A stretch of 64,000 nucleotides of DNA from Flavobacteriaceae bacterium (GCA_018402135.1 JAGYJF010000004.1:52563-116562), one strand, 5' to 3'. Counted from the first letter of the stretch, positions 27,036 to 38,463 are shown. Numbers and translations: made by a program. The notes: generated from the sequence alone by a model not told the origin.

Positions 27036-27755
27036 ATGCTATTGAAAAAGACAAACATTGAAGAAAAATTACAGCGATTCAAAAACAAGACTATTTCTCA
27101 AGACAACATTCTTCGGGATGTTAAACAAATCTTGAAACAGGATACCAAAAAAGAAGAAACTATAATCAATACCTTAAAAACAGGTAATGATTCTGTTGAA
27201 AATAATTTTATTTTTGATTTACTTGAAACGGATAAGATTTATCACATCAATACCATTAAAGATATTTGTATTGATTATCGGTTACGTTTTTTAGACACTA
27301 AGTATTTTAAAAATGACATTCCATATTCTGCCATTACTAAAATTAAGGAATTAGAAAAGTCACATGGTATTTCCATCAACGGTTACAAGATTATAGCGCC
27401 GTCAAAATTATTTAAATTGGAAAATGCAGATGACCCATTATTATTTGCGCCTATTGGTAACGGTTACTATTATTTAATACACAAATGGGGTAACGATTTA
27501 AGTCCGATGCGAAAATGGTTGATGATGCCTTTTAAAAATTTTGAAAATTTAGTTTTTACGACGGTCATGGTTAGTTTTTTAGCAACCTATCTAATCCCTG
27601 ATGGATTATTTTCAAAACAAAATACCTCTGCAGAATTTTGGTTAACTTTCTTTTTTATGTTTAAAACCGTAGGTGCTATCGTGATTTATTACGCTTTTGC
27701 TTCAGGTAAGAACTTTAATACAGCCATTTGGGATAGCAAATATTACAACGCCTAA
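27036..27755 (+). CDS. Hypothetical membrane protein
   Basis: 239 residues. The N-terminal two thirds are soluble, Lys-rich and helical (about 1-165); two membrane helices follow (about 173-192 and 203-226). No known domain is recognised. The central block DKIYHINTIKDICIDYRLRFLD and a PIGNGYYYLIHKWGNDLSPMRKW segment before the first helix are its most distinctive parts. It lies 57 bases before a DUF2007 gene in the same direction. A membrane-stress or regulatory role cannot be argued from sequence. Confidence 0.75.
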   Translation: MLLKKTNIEEKLQRFKNKTISQDNILRDVKQILKQDTKKEETIINTLKTGNDSVENNFIFDLLETDKIYHINTIKDICIDYRLRFLDTKYFKNDIPYSAITKIKELEKSHGISINGYKIIAPSKLFKLENADDPLLFAPIGNGYYYLIHKWGNDLSPMRKWLMMPFKNFENLVFTTVMVSFLATYLIPDGLFSKQNTSAEFWLTFFFMFKTVGAIVIYYAFASGKNFNTAIWDSKYYNA

Positions 27756-27812
27756 ATAAAATAGTTTAAACTGAAGAATTTTTAGTATCTTTTAGTCATT
27801 AAAACGAAGACT

Positions 27813-28049
27813 ATGGATCATCACAATTATACAAAAGTATACGCCGGCAGTTTTGTAATTGCCCAAAGAATAGTAAGTGAATTAGAAGGCATTGGTATTA
27901 ACGCTATTGTAAAAGATGAAACCGAATCGGGCCGTTTAGCGGGATTCGGTTCTTCTATTGCAGGTTTTCAGGAAATTTATGTGAGTAATGAAGAGGTTGG
28001 AAAAGCCGAGCGCTTAATTGCTGGGATCCGATCTTCTATGGAAGCCTAG
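27813..28049 (+). CDS. DUF2007-family small protein
   Basis: 78 residues matching the DUF2007 pattern: YTKVYAGSFVIAQRIVSELEGIGINAIVKDE at the start and EIYVSNEEVGKAERLI at the end, a ferredoxin-like alpha/beta fold sometimes called putative signal-transducing protein. The function is unknown. It is convergent with the ABC-F gene two bases away. Confidence 0.88.
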   Translation: MDHHNYTKVYAGSFVIAQRIVSELEGIGINAIVKDETESGRLAGFGSSIAGFQEIYVSNEEVGKAERLIAGIRSSMEA

Positions 28050-28051
28050 GT

Positions 28052-29686
<1,635 letters not shown>

Positions 29687-29698
29687 TTAAATTTGCTG

Positions 29699-29706
29699 CA
29701 AAAGTA
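29699..29706 (-). promoter_or_regulatory. -7 promoter box TACTTTTG of the ABC-F gene
   Basis: Exact TAnnTTTG match on the minus strand, 22 bases before the ATG at 29677. Confidence 0.5.
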
Positions 29707-29790
29707 GAAAAAGGAAACCACACCAAGAAATAAAACCCAAGTATATCAACATTTAACAGCGCATTAACAGCCACTGAGCATAGCAACTTC

Positions 29791-29798
29791 TATTTTTG
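29791..29798 (+). promoter_or_regulatory. -7 promoter box TATTTTTG of the TlpA-like lipoprotein gene
   Basis: Exact TAnnTTTG match 33 bases before the ATG at 29831. It is divergent from the ABC-F promoter, about 90 bases away. Confidence 0.45.
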
Positions 29799-29830
29799 TT
29801 CATGAATCAATTTTTAAGTAGTCCTTTTTT

Positions 29831-31249
29831 ATGAAAGCAATTATAAGCGGCTTTCTATTTTTTATTTTGTTTTTTGGTTGTGTTAATACAAATTCAACCC
29901 AGGAGCCATACGCCTATTTCGGTGGTGAAATCATCAATCCTAACAACGACTACATCACTTTACGAGCCAGCACACAAGAAATTCCAGATACTATTTTTTT
30001 TAATGCCGATAACCGTTTTCACCACAAGGTTGAAAACCTTAAATCAGGAATTTACTTTTTCATGCATGGTGGTGATTACCAAATGATTTATTTGGAGCCG
30101 CAGGACAGTATCATGTTAAGGCTTAATACCTTTGATTTTGACGAATCGTTGGTGTTTACAGGAAATGGTGCCAAAAGAAATAATTGGCTCATGCAGTCAT
30201 TTTTAGAGAATGAAAAGAAAGCAAGAAAATTATCTGAATTCTCTAAAATGGAGCCTGAGGCATTTCACGATTTTATGGAGGCAGAACGGGTTTCAGAACA
30301 CATTAAATTAAATAATTTTTTAGCTAATAATTTAGAATCTGAATCTTTTATCAACTTGGCAAACGCGCAAATTGATTACGGTCATTTCCAAATTAAAGAA
30401 ATTTACCCATTCGGTTATTTCGGAAACAACAAAATTGTACAAGTTAAAGAATTGCCTGAAAAGTTTTACGAATACCGAAGTGAAGTCGATTTCAATGCAG
30501 AACATCTCTCGGAAGTATATGCGTATAATAGATTTTTATTTATGTATTTTGATAATATTGCGGTGGAAGAATACTACAAACATCGTGAGTGCCATAATCC
30601 GTTTGACAGACAATCGTTGTTGCATCATCTTTCAAAATTAAAATTGATTGACAGCATTGTTGATAATCCAAAAATCAAAAATAATCTGTTCAAATATATC
30701 ACTCGTAATTTTATTAATAACAGTAACAATCAAGAGGAAATAAATACACTTATCACCGATTTTTCTAGTCGTTCTACCGATGAAGAAACCACCGATGAAA
30801 TCGTAGAATTATCCAAAGCATTGAAAAAAATGCAACCTGGAAATAAATTAGTTAATACTGAATTGATAGACTCCAAAGATAATCTTCACAGTCTTAAAGC
30901 TTTGATCAATAAACCAACAGTGATTTACTTTTTATCTTCCAATTTTAAACGCCATTACCACAACAGTCATAAACGTGCGTTTAGTCTAAATGAAACATAC
31001 CCTGATGTTAATTTTATTGCCATCAACCTTAATAACGACAATCGCAGATACTGGAAAAAAACACTTGAAAATTCTGAATTCGACTTGACCAATGAATTTA
31101 TTTTTAAAGATATAGAACAATCGCGCAAAATTCTGGGTATAAATTCTATCAATAAAGTTATTCTGGTTGATAAAAATTTGACCATTATACATCCCAATCT
31201 CAATATTTTTGGCAGCGAAATAGAAAGCTATTTGGCACAATTAGAATAA
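29831..31249 (+). CDS. TlpA-like lipoprotein lacking redox cysteines
   Basis: 472 residues. Lipobox FFGC puts the lipid on Cys17. Residues about 28-120 look like the DUF4369-type beta domain at the front of many Bacteroidota TlpA-like proteins; a long helical middle follows; the last 130 residues have a thioredoxin-like pattern (KPTVIYFLSSNFKRHYHNSHKRA, then FIAINL, then KVILVDKNLTII). At the place of the WCxxC site there is only YFLSSNFKRHYH, so it cannot act as a dithiol oxidoreductase. It may be a structural or binding derivative. Single gene with its own terminator. Confidence 0.75.
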   Translation: MKAIISGFLFFILFFGCVNTNSTQEPYAYFGGEIINPNNDYITLRASTQEIPDTIFFNADNRFHHKVENLKSGIYFFMHGGDYQMIYLEPQDSIMLRLNTFDFDESLVFTGNGAKRNNWLMQSFLENEKKARKLSEFSKMEPEAFHDFMEAERVSEHIKLNNFLANNLESESFINLANAQIDYGHFQIKEIYPFGYFGNNKIVQVKELPEKFYEYRSEVDFNAEHLSEVYAYNRFLFMYFDNIAVEEYYKHRECHNPFDRQSLLHHLSKLKLIDSIVDNPKIKNNLFKYITRNFINNSNNQEEINTLITDFSSRSTDEETTDEIVELSKALKKMQPGNKLVNTELIDSKDNLHSLKALINKPTVIYFLSSNFKRHYHNSHKRAFSLNETYPDVNFIAINLNNDNRRYWKKTLENSEFDLTNEFIFKDIEQSRKILGINSINKVILVDKNLTIIHPNLNIFGSEIESYLAQLE

Positions 31250-31253
31250 AAAA

Positions 31254-31281
31254 AACTCCCATTTTTGGGAGTTCGTTTTTT
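31254..31281. terminator. Terminator between the TlpA-like gene and the aldolase gene
   Basis: AACTCCCA/TGGGAGTT, eight perfect pairs with a four-T loop, flanked by an A-tract and a T-tract, so it can serve both convergent genes. Confidence 0.85.
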
Positions 31282-31303
31282 ACCATATAATGCCATTAAG
31301 CAT

Positions 31304-31957
31304 TTAATTTCCTTTTTTATAATCTTCTAAAAATTTCGCCAAACCAATATCGGTTAACGGGTGATTTAGCAGACCTAGAATAGAGCTTAAAGGGCCAGTC
31401 ATAACGTCAGCCCCTAGTTTAGCACAATCAATGACGTGCATGGTATGACGTACTGAGGCTGCTAGTATTTGAGTTTCAAAATCGTAATTGTCATAAATAT
31501 GACGAATTTCTGAAATGAGATTTAATCCATCTGTTGAAATATCATCCAGTCTGCCAATAAAAGGCGATACATAAGTGGCTCCTGCTTTTGCCGCCAATAG
31601 GGCTTGTCCTGCAGAAAACACCAAAGTCACATTCGTTTTAATGCCTTTATCAGAAAAGTATTTACAGGCTTTGATACCGTCTTTAATCATAGGAAGTTTG
31701 ATAACAATCTGTTGGTGTAAATCGGCCAAAGCTTCACCTTCACGCACCATACCATCAAAATCGGTTGAAATTACTTCGGCAGAAACATCGCCATCAACAA
31801 TATTACAAATATCTACATAGTGTTTTAAAATGTTGTTGGTTCCTGTAATACCTTCTTTAGCCATTAAAGATGGATTGGTTGTTACGCCGTCAAGAATTCC
31901 TAAATCTTGAGCTTCTTTTATCTGAGCTAAATTGGCAGTATCAATAAAAAATTTCAT
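31304..31957 (-). CDS. Fructose-6-phosphate aldolase / short transaldolase (TalC/FSA type)
   Basis: 217 residues, the short form of the transaldolase family. FFIDTANL at the N-terminus, GVTTNPSL, the Schiff-base lysine Lys87 in [39 protein letters not shown] and LAASVRH are conserved. Such proteins are either true transaldolases of the pentose phosphate pathway or fructose-6-phosphate aldolases; sequence alone does not settle it. Promoter box TAACTTTG lies upstream at 31997. Confidence 0.93.
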   Translation of the reverse strand: MKFFIDTANLAQIKEAQDLGILDGVTTNPSLMAKEGITGTNNILKHYVDICNIVDGDVSAEVISTDFDGMVREGEALADLHQQIVIKLPMIKDGIKACKYFSDKGIKTNVTLVFSAGQALLAAKAGATYVSPFIGRLDDISTDGLNLISEIRHIYDNYDFETQILAASVRHTMHVIDCAKLGADVMTGPLSSILGLLNHPLTDIGLAKFLEDYKKGN

Positions 31958-31996
31958 GTGTTTTAAATTAAGATTATGTTGATATTTTTGATGTCA

Positions 31997-32004
31997 CAAA
32001 GTTA
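31997..32004 (-). promoter_or_regulatory. -7 promoter box TAACTTTG of the aldolase gene
   Basis: Exact TAnnTTTG match on the minus strand, 40 bases before the ATG at 31957. Confidence 0.45.
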
Positions 32005-32069
32005 CAATTATAAGGACCAATTGTTTCAAAAGAAATAAAAATATATTAACAGTTATAAGCGCTAGTAAC

Positions 32070-32873
32070 TTATAATTTATAATGATTCATTAGCATTTTT
32101 TCGTAAACCTTATCTGGTAATATTCGCTTCAATACTATGGAAAATTTTTGCAAAAACGCACCCACCTTGTAATGTATCTTAGGATGTGGTGTTTCAATCA
32201 CCTTTAGCACTGCATTGGCCATCTCGGTTGGATCATTACCCGCATCTACGTGTGCATCCACGGTTTTTAAAGTTTTACCATAAGGTATTTTGTAAGGAGA
32301 ATTATCTAGTAATGGCGCATGGTATCTTCCTGCGACAATGTTGGTTGCAAAATCACCAGGAGCGATATTGGTGATTTTAATATTAAAGTCTTTCAGCTCC
32401 ATTCTGAAAGCCTCTGTAATTAATTCCAAAGCACCTTTACTAGCGCTGTAAATACCGCGATACGGCAAGCCCATATAGCCTGCAATAGAGGTTATATTAA
32501 TAATTAAACCCGATTGTTGGGCACGCATTTTTGGCAAAACCGCTTTAATAACTCTAATGGGTCCGAAAAAATTAGTTTCAAAATTACGTTGAATTTCAGC
32601 ATCTGGAATTTCTTCGATAGGCCCTGTAATGCCCGCGCCAGCATTATTAATCAAAATATCTAAACGACCTGAGGTTTCGATGACGGTTTTCACCGCAGAT
32701 TTAATTGAATTGTCGTCCGCGACATCTAATACTACCAATTTAAATTTACTGTTGGGATAGCGTTCTGGTGTTCGGCTAGTACCATAAACGGTATAACCCT
32801 TTTCGGTTAAAAACTCGCCAACAGATTTTCCGATACCAGACGAGCCACCAGTAATCAATACTACTTTCGACAT
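32070..32873 (-). CDS. Short-chain dehydrogenase/reductase (SDR)
   Basis: 267 residues of the classical SDR family: cofactor motif ITGGSSGIGKSVG near residue 7, NNAGAG, the catalytic Ser in INITSIAG and YxxxK as YSASK. The Arg-rich GTSRTPERYP after beta-2 suggests NADPH. The C-terminal KIHYKVGAFLQKFSIVLKRILPD extension is common in SDRs that act on lipids or other hydrophobic substrates, but the substrate is unknown. Single gene transcribed toward the aldolase, about 110 bases away. Confidence 0.93.
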   Translation of the reverse strand: MSKVVLITGGSSGIGKSVGEFLTEKGYTVYGTSRTPERYPNSKFKLVVLDVADDNSIKSAVKTVIETSGRLDILINNAGAGITGPIEEIPDAEIQRNFETNFFGPIRVIKAVLPKMRAQQSGLIINITSIAGYMGLPYRGIYSASKGALELITEAFRMELKDFNIKITNIAPGDFATNIVAGRYHAPLLDNSPYKIPYGKTLKTVDAHVDAGNDPTEMANAVLKVIETPHPKIHYKVGAFLQKFSIVLKRILPDKVYEKMLMNHYKL

Positions 32874-33031
32874 ATAATTATTTTAGTTGCTAAAATACAA
32901 TAAGTGAAAAATAAAATTAAGATGAATGAATTTTAATTAACCTATCTCAATTAAAAAATGTATGATACTTTATACAAAAATGAATTATACAAATGGAAAG
33001 CTAGGAGAAAACATGTGATTTTTAAAATGAG

Positions 33032-33051
33032 ATTCCCGCATTCGCGGGAAT
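33032..33051. repeat. Hairpin repeat ATTCCCGC-ATTC-GCGGGAAT
   Basis: A perfect eight-base inverted repeat with a four-base loop, just beyond the 3' end of the SRP RNA. This CCCGC..GCGGG hairpin resembles a short extragenic repeat that I remember from flavobacterial genomes; it may also help end the SRP transcript. Confidence 0.6.
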
Positions 33052-33060
33052 AAAAAAAAA

Positions 33061-33154
33061 GGCAAGCTACCTACATCACACCGCTACGACCGCGTACCTT
33101 TGCTGCGTTCCCGCCCTGGAGGATTCAGCAGGAGCTGGTTGTGTAGGACTTGCC
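33061..33154 (-). ncRNA. ffs: Signal recognition particle RNA (4.5S, bacterial small type)
   Basis: The minus strand gives a long hairpin RNA of about 94 nucleotides. The 5' GGCAAGUCCUACAC pairs with the 3' GUAGGUAGCUUGCC, and the apical domain has the conserved SRP loop elements CCAGGGCGGGAACGCAGCA with a GGAA-type tetraloop, followed by AAAGG. A run of ten Us at the 3' end (33051-33060 in plus coordinates as A) terminates it. It binds Ffh and targets membrane proteins. The exact ends are inferred from the pairing and the promoter. Confidence 0.9.
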
Positions 33155-33159
33155 GGCTG

Positions 33160-33189
33160 CAAAGATACAATCTTTTAATAGTTTTGCAA
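33160..33189 (-). promoter_or_regulatory. SRP RNA promoter (TTG - 19 - TATCTTTG)
   Basis: On the minus strand TTG (33187-33189), a spacer of 19 bases and TATCTTTG (33160-33167) make a textbook Bacteroidota -33/-7 promoter. It places the transcription start at about 33154, the first base of the SRP stem. Confidence 0.75.
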
Positions 33190-33244
33190 TCATTTTCTAA
33201 ACTGAATTTAATTAAATAACTTGCCTAAAAATTAATTAATAATC

Positions 33245-34279
33245 ATGACCATACCTAAGTTTTTAATAGTCATATTAATAAGTGTTGTCCTGTCTGCCTG
33301 CGGCAATAGCAACACGAAAAACACGCTAAACTTTAGCATAGAAACCAATGCTAATAACAATACTTTCAAGTTGGGTGATGTTTTAGAATTAAAAATAAAT
33401 AATCTTAAAAATAAAGAAATCAGTGAAGTTCAATACGAGTTTCTTGGCCAAATCATCGATCCCAATTTTAACTTGAGTGATGTTAAACTTGGTATTCATA
33501 AACTTACCGCTAACATAAACTTTGACGGGAAGCAGGAAACAATCTCGAAAAATATAACCATTTTAAATAATGAAGCGCCAAAACTTTTAACCTTTGAAAT
33601 TATTAATACCTATCCACATGATATTTCATCATACACGCAGGGTTTAGAGTTTTATAAAGACACGCTTTACGAAAGCACTGGACAATACACAGAATCGAAA
33701 CTAAGAAAACTCGATTATAAAACTGGAAAAGTCTTAAAGGAATTAAAACTAGAAGACCGCTACTTTGCTGAAGGACTAACCATTCTAAACGATAAAATTT
33801 ATCAATTAACTTGGCAAGAAAACACCGGATTTGTATACGATATTAACTCTTTTGAAGTTCTTAATACTTTCAAATACAACCGAAGCAAAGAAGGTTGGGG
33901 ATTGTGTAACGATGGTACCATTCTTTACAAATCAGATGGAACCGACAAAATATTCACCTTAAATGCAGAAACCCAAGCAGAAATAAACCATATACAAGTA
34001 TTTACAGACAAAGGAAAAATAGGCGCTTTAAACGAATTAGAATGGATAAATGGTAAAATTTACGCCAATATTTACCAAAGGAATGGCGTGGTGATTATCA
34101 ATCCTGAGAACGGTGCAACTGAAGCTGTTATAGATTTTTCTTCTCTAAAAGAAAAAGTAACCCAACATAGCGGTTTAGACGTTTTAAACGGCATTGCTTA
34201 TAATCCAGAAACCAACAGCATTTTTGTTACTGGCAAACGCTGGGATAAGTTGTTTGAAGTTCGCATTATAGAGAAATAA
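33245..34279 (+). CDS. Glutaminyl-peptide cyclotransferase (beta-propeller type), lipoprotein
   Basis: 344 residues. Lipobox LSAC lipidates Cys19. Residues about 25-110 form a beta domain; from about 118 the glutamine cyclotransferase propeller begins with INTYPHDISSYTQGLEFYKDTLYESTGQYTESKLRKLD, then FAEGLTILNDKIYQLTW, LNELEWINGKIYANIY and HSGLDVLNGIAYNPE. These enzymes convert N-terminal Gln to pyroglutamate, here in the periplasm or at the outer membrane. The thioesterase gene starts directly after its stop. Confidence 0.92.
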   Translation: MTIPKFLIVILISVVLSACGNSNTKNTLNFSIETNANNNTFKLGDVLELKINNLKNKEISEVQYEFLGQIIDPNFNLSDVKLGIHKLTANINFDGKQETISKNITILNNEAPKLLTFEIINTYPHDISSYTQGLEFYKDTLYESTGQYTESKLRKLDYKTGKVLKELKLEDRYFAEGLTILNDKIYQLTWQENTGFVYDINSFEVLNTFKYNRSKEGWGLCNDGTILYKSDGTDKIFTLNAETQAEINHIQVFTDKGKIGALNELEWINGKIYANIYQRNGVVIINPENGATEAVIDFSSLKEKVTQHSGLDVLNGIAYNPETNSIFVTGKRWDKLFEVRIIEK

Positions 34280-34669
34280 ATGCAAATCTACATTCAAGAT
34301 AAAACCGTAACCAAGGAAGATTTAGACCAACTTAACCACGTCAATAATGTACGCTATGTACAATGGGTACAAGACATTGCCGAAGCACATTGGCAACAAA
34401 AAGCTTCAACTCGAATACGCAGCGACTATTTCTGGGTATTGCTTAACCATCATATAGACTATAAAAGTCCTGCATTTCTTAACGACATTATCACTATTAA
34501 AACCTATGTCGCTAAATCGGAAGGCGTTACGTCTAATCGTATTGTTGAAATGTATCATAAGGTTGGTAAAAAGCTTATTGTAAGATCTGAAACAAACTGG
34601 TGTTTGATAGCCGTTGAAACCAATAAACCAACCCGAATCACTGAAACTATTTCAAATTTATTTAAATAA
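34280..34669 (+). CDS. 4HBT-family acyl-CoA thioesterase
   Basis: 129 residues of the hot-dog fold. DLDQLNHVNNVRYVQWVQDIAEAHW near the N-terminus carries the catalytic Asp/Asn-His motif region of YbgC-like 4-hydroxybenzoyl-CoA thioesterases. It hydrolyses an acyl-CoA in the cytoplasm; the substrate is not evident. The ATG immediately follows the preceding TAA, so it is co-translated with the cyclotransferase gene, although no functional link is obvious. Confidence 0.92.
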   Translation: MQIYIQDKTVTKEDLDQLNHVNNVRYVQWVQDIAEAHWQQKASTRIRSDYFWVLLNHHIDYKSPAFLNDIITIKTYVAKSEGVTSNRIVEMYHKVGKKLIVRSETNWCLIAVETNKPTRITETISNLFK

Positions 34670-34755
34670 TGCAGATTTGTTAAACTTTTTTAAATTGTGT
34701 GCTTTCGTGCAATTTATGTGTTTTATTTATAGCTGTAAAATCTTCAAACTTAAAG

Positions 34756-35505
34756 ATGTCAAAATTTCATCTCTTGTTTATATTGGTAATTATTCCTTGT
34801 TTATCAATGGGGCAGCGAATTTCAGGCACCGTTTACGATGCTGATGAATCACTGGCCTCAATTCAAATTATTAACCGTACCCAAAATGTTGTGGTCTTTA
34901 CCGATGTGAATGGGAACTTTCTAATTCCAGCTAAAATAAATGATAGCATTTCATTTACTTCCCGATTTCATCATCAATTTAGAATGAAAGTTGAGCCTGT
35001 CCATTTTAACGAAGTGTTTGTGGTTGAACTAAAGAAAATCACAAATGAATTGGATGAAGTGTATCTTGAAAATCTACCTGATAACAATTCCTTTGAACAG
35101 GACACCTTTAATTCTAAATTTGCCGAACAGTTTGAAAAGGATCGCAAAAACAATCCCGAAAAATACGGAAGTGCTGCTAGTGGCAACATGGATTTTATTG
35201 CCATCGCTTCTATGATTGCGGGTTTATTCAAAAGTAAAAAACCGAAGCCAGAGGTTTTGATACCATTAAATGCCAAACGTCTCGATTCTCTATTTGCTAA
35301 AGATCGTTTTTTTAATCAGGAACTTATTCTTAAAGACTTAAAAATTGAAAAGGAACTTCACGGACTATTTTTTGAGTTCTGCGAAACCAAGCAAATAGAT
35401 TCTAAATTGCTAGACCCAAATCAACAATTAACACTGCTATCCGAACTTATGGAAGCCAGTACGGAGTTTAAAATTTTAATTGCCAACGCACGTAAAGAAG
35501 ACTGA
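34756..35505 (+). CDS. Secreted protein with carboxypeptidase-regulatory-like domain
   Basis: 249 residues from ATG 34756, which gives a clean signal peptide MSKFHLLFILVIIPCLSMGQ; the open frame upstream to 34699 is not needed. Residues about 21-100 form a CarboxypepD_reg-like beta-sandwich (RISGTVYDADESLASIQIINRTQNVVVFTDVNGNFLIPA), as in the front part of TonB-dependent receptors. The rest is helical (to 249) and includes a short hydrophobic stretch (about 145-160). No receptor barrel follows. It may be a stand-alone envelope protein that binds a partner through this domain. Confidence 0.82.
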   Translation: MSKFHLLFILVIIPCLSMGQRISGTVYDADESLASIQIINRTQNVVVFTDVNGNFLIPAKINDSISFTSRFHHQFRMKVEPVHFNEVFVVELKKITNELDEVYLENLPDNNSFEQDTFNSKFAEQFEKDRKNNPEKYGSAASGNMDFIAIASMIAGLFKSKKPKPEVLIPLNAKRLDSLFAKDRFFNQELILKDLKIEKELHGLFFEFCETKQIDSKLLDPNQQLTLLSELMEASTEFKILIANARKED

Positions 35506-35550
35506 TTTTTAAATTACTTGGTTTACAATAAATCTTAACTTCAAAAGTTA

Positions 35551-35558
35551 TATTTTTG
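35551..35558 (+). promoter_or_regulatory. -7 promoter box TATTTTTG upstream of the beta-helix lipoprotein gene
   Basis: Exact TAnnTTTG match 24 bases before the ATG at 35582. Confidence 0.5.
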
Positions 35559-35581
35559 GCTTGTTTAGTTAATCAACTTTC

Positions 35582-37156
35582 ATGAAACACATTTTTTATT
35601 ATTTTATAGCTGCTTTTTTTATCATTTTTTGGAGTTCCTGTAGAGAAGATTTTAGTTTTTCTCCAAGTACTGGCAGCTTAGAATTTTCTAAAGACACCAT
35701 TTATTTAGACACCGTTTTTACCAATATCGGGAGTAGCACCTATAACTTAAAAGTTTACAATCGCAGCGATAACGATATTATAATTCCGCTTATTCAACTA
35801 TCGCAAGGTGAAAATTCATTTTACCGAATGAATATTGATGGTGGTACAGGTAATTCAGGATCTCTTCAAGGCAAGCGTTTTGAAGATGTAGAGCTACTAG
35901 CCAAAGACAGCATGTTTATTTTTATTGAAACTACAATAAACATTCAAACCTTAGCCGCTCAAGATACACAGTTTTTATATACCGATGCTATTTTGTTTGA
36001 TTCAGGCAACAACCAACAACATGTGGAACTGGTGACTTTGGTAAAAGATGCCGTGTTTATCTATCCGCAGCGCTTTCAAGATGGTTTTATCGAAACCTTA
36101 ACTTTTGATGTTGATGGCGACGGTATTCCAGATGAAACTAATTTACAAGGTCGATTTTTAAACGACGACGAGCTGACCTTTACCAACGAAAAACCCTATG
36201 TTATTTATGGATATGCTGGTGTAGATGCAGGCAAAACACTCACTATGCAACCCGGAACACGTGTACATTTTCATGCTGATTCTGGCATTTTGGTAACTTC
36301 CAATGCTTCCCTAAATATTAATGGCGCTCTAAGTACTAGTCAAGATGATTTAGAAAACGAAGTCATATTAGAAGGTGACCGATTAGAACCACTATTTGAG
36401 AATATTCCCGGACAATGGGGTACGATTTGGTTATTTAATGGCAGCGACAATAACAACATAAATTACGCGACCATCAAAAATGCAGCGGTAGGTATTTTAT
36501 GCGAAGGCAATCAAGAGAGTCCAACTGGCAAACTAAATATCAGTAATTCTAAAATATACAACTCCAGCAATTTTGGCATATTGGGTAGAGCGACTTCTAT
36601 CAATGGTGAAAATGTAGTGATTAATAATTCGGGGCAATCCTCATTTGCGGGAACCTTTGGTGGCAAGTACAACTTTACGCACAGTACTCTTGCCAATTAT
36701 TGGAATACAAGTTTTAGACAATTCCCTTCGGTACTGTTAAATAATTTTTTAGTTGATGCTGATAACGCTATAGTTACCAATAATTTAGAAGAAGCGAATT
36801 TTAATAATTGTATTATCTATGGAAATGACAATATCGAATTTCTATTAGAAAACGAAGGCAATAGTGAATTCAACTTTAAGTTTACTAATTGTTTGTTGCG
36901 ATTCAATAATAACAACATAGCCAATTCGGGTAATTACCTGTTTTCGGATAGCAATTTTTACGAGAATAACATTTTAAACGGTATGCCGGACTTTAATTTA
37001 CCATTTGAAAACGACTTGAGAATCGGTGAAGATTCTGAAGCGATTAATATAGGCAACAGCACTTTTGCCAGCCAAGTCCCCAACGATATTTTAGGGGTAA
37101 TTAGAACGATTACTCCAGACGCTGGTGCTTATCAACACATTATATTTGAAGATTAA
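35582..37156 (+). CDS. Parallel beta-helix surface lipoprotein
   Basis: 524 residues. The lipobox WSSC makes Cys20 the lipidated residue. A beta-sandwich N-terminal part (LEFSKDTIYLDTVFTNIGSSTYNLKVYN) is followed by a region of repeated Asn-rich strands from about residue 235 (INGALS, VILEGD, INYATIKNAAVGI, LNISNSKIYNSSNFGI, VVINNSGQ) typical of right-handed parallel beta-helices. The end AGAYQH is common in polymorphic outer-membrane-type repeats. A polysaccharide-binding or adhesive role is possible, but no catalytic residues can be identified. Confidence 0.85.
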   Translation: MKHIFYYFIAAFFIIFWSSCREDFSFSPSTGSLEFSKDTIYLDTVFTNIGSSTYNLKVYNRSDNDIIIPLIQLSQGENSFYRMNIDGGTGNSGSLQGKRFEDVELLAKDSMFIFIETTINIQTLAAQDTQFLYTDAILFDSGNNQQHVELVTLVKDAVFIYPQRFQDGFIETLTFDVDGDGIPDETNLQGRFLNDDELTFTNEKPYVIYGYAGVDAGKTLTMQPGTRVHFHADSGILVTSNASLNINGALSTSQDDLENEVILEGDRLEPLFENIPGQWGTIWLFNGSDNNNINYATIKNAAVGILCEGNQESPTGKLNISNSKIYNSSNFGILGRATSINGENVVINNSGQSSFAGTFGGKYNFTHSTLANYWNTSFRQFPSVLLNNFLVDADNAIVTNNLEEANFNNCIIYGNDNIEFLLENEGNSEFNFKFTNCLLRFNNNNIANSGNYLFSDSNFYENNILNGMPDFNLPFENDLRIGEDSEAINIGNSTFASQVPNDILGVIRTITPDAGAYQHIIFED

Positions 37157-37162
37157 ACAAAA

Positions 37163-38437
37163 TTAAGAAGCGAACAAAGGCTTTTCACTCATCATGTCAT
37201 TAACTTTAACAGCGATGGCTTCTAATTTTTCTTCGTTTGTGTGATTAATGATGGCTTCGTCTATATAAGTTACAATGGTTTCCATATCGGCTTCTTTTAA
37301 ACCTCTCGTGGTCACAGCAGCGGTTCCGATTCTTATACCTGAAGTTATAAATGGGCTTTTGTCATCAAAAGGCACCATATTTTTATTAACCGTAATATCG
37401 GCCTTACCTAGAGCGGCTTCTGCTTCTTTACCTGTAATATTCTTATTGCGCAAATCAATCAACATCATATGGTTGTCTGTGCCACCAGAAATAATGTGAT
37501 AACCCCGATTAACGAAAGCTTGCGCCATGGCACTCGCATTTTTCTTCACTTGTAAAATGTAATGCATAAACTCATCACTTAATGCTTCGCCAAAGGCAAT
37601 TGCTTTTGCTGCAATGATATGTTCTAATGGTCCGCCCTGGTTTCCTGGGAACACTCCAGAATCAAATAAGGAAGACATCATTTTTAGGCTACCATTTTTA
37701 AGTGTTTGTCCGAAGGGGTTTTCAAAATCCTGTCCCATTAAAATCATACCACCTCGCGGACCACGTAAGGTTTTATGAGTGGTTGTGGTTACTACGTGGC
37801 AATGCGGAAGTGGATCGTTTAAGACGCCTTTAGCAATCAATCCTGAAGGATGCGATATATCTGCCAGCAATAAAGCGCCAACATTATCTGCTATTGTTCT
37901 AAATTTTTCAAAATCAATATCACGTGAATAAGCCGATGCACCAGCAATGATAAGTTTTGGTTGTTCCTTTTCTGCAATATCGCTAATCACATCGTAATTT
38001 AAAATGCCTGATTCTTTTTCAACACCATAAAACGAAGGTGTATATAACTTGCCAGAAAAGTTTACAGGCGAACCATGCGTTAAATGACCACCATGCGATA
38101 GATCGAAGCCTAGAATTTTATCACCAGCATTAAGAATGGCATGAAAAACCGCAGTGTTAGCCTGACTGCCAGAATGCGGCTGCACATTAGCCCAAGCCGC
38201 ACCAAACAAAGTTTTTGCGCGATCTATGGCTACTTGTTCTACTTCATCAACAATTTCACAACCGCCATAATAGCGCTTTCCGGGGTAACCTTCGGCGTAT
38301 TTATTGGTTAAAACTGAACCTGCGGCTTCGAGTACTTGTTCACTTACAAAATTCTCTGAAGCAATAAGTTCTAATCCATTAAGTTGTCTTTCTTTTTCGG
38401 CTTGAATAAGTTCAAAAATTTGATGGTCGCGTTGCAT
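37163..38437 (-). CDS. glyA: Serine hydroxymethyltransferase
   Basis: 424 residues, the normal length. The PLP lysine lies in [16 protein letters not shown], with [33 protein letters not shown] and [10 protein letters not shown] also present. It interconverts serine and glycine with tetrahydrofolate in the cytoplasm and supplies one-carbon units. Convergent with the beta-helix gene (6 bases) and divergent from fahA across 111 bases that hold promoter boxes for both. Confidence 0.97.
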   Translation of the reverse strand: MQRDHQIFELIQAEKERQLNGLELIASENFVSEQVLEAAGSVLTNKYAEGYPGKRYYGGCEIVDEVEQVAIDRAKTLFGAAWANVQPHSGSQANTAVFHAILNAGDKILGFDLSHGGHLTHGSPVNFSGKLYTPSFYGVEKESGILNYDVISDIAEKEQPKLIIAGASAYSRDIDFEKFRTIADNVGALLLADISHPSGLIAKGVLNDPLPHCHVVTTTTHKTLRGPRGGMILMGQDFENPFGQTLKNGSLKMMSSLFDSGVFPGNQGGPLEHIIAAKAIAFGEALSDEFMHYILQVKKNASAMAQAFVNRGYHIISGGTDNHMMLIDLRNKNITGKEAEAALGKADITVNKNMVPFDDKSPFITSGIRIGTAAVTTRGLKEADMETIVTYIDEAIINHTNEEKLEAIAVKVNDMMSEKPLFAS

Positions 38438-38463
38438 TTTTTTGTGTGAATTTAAATTTTTAG

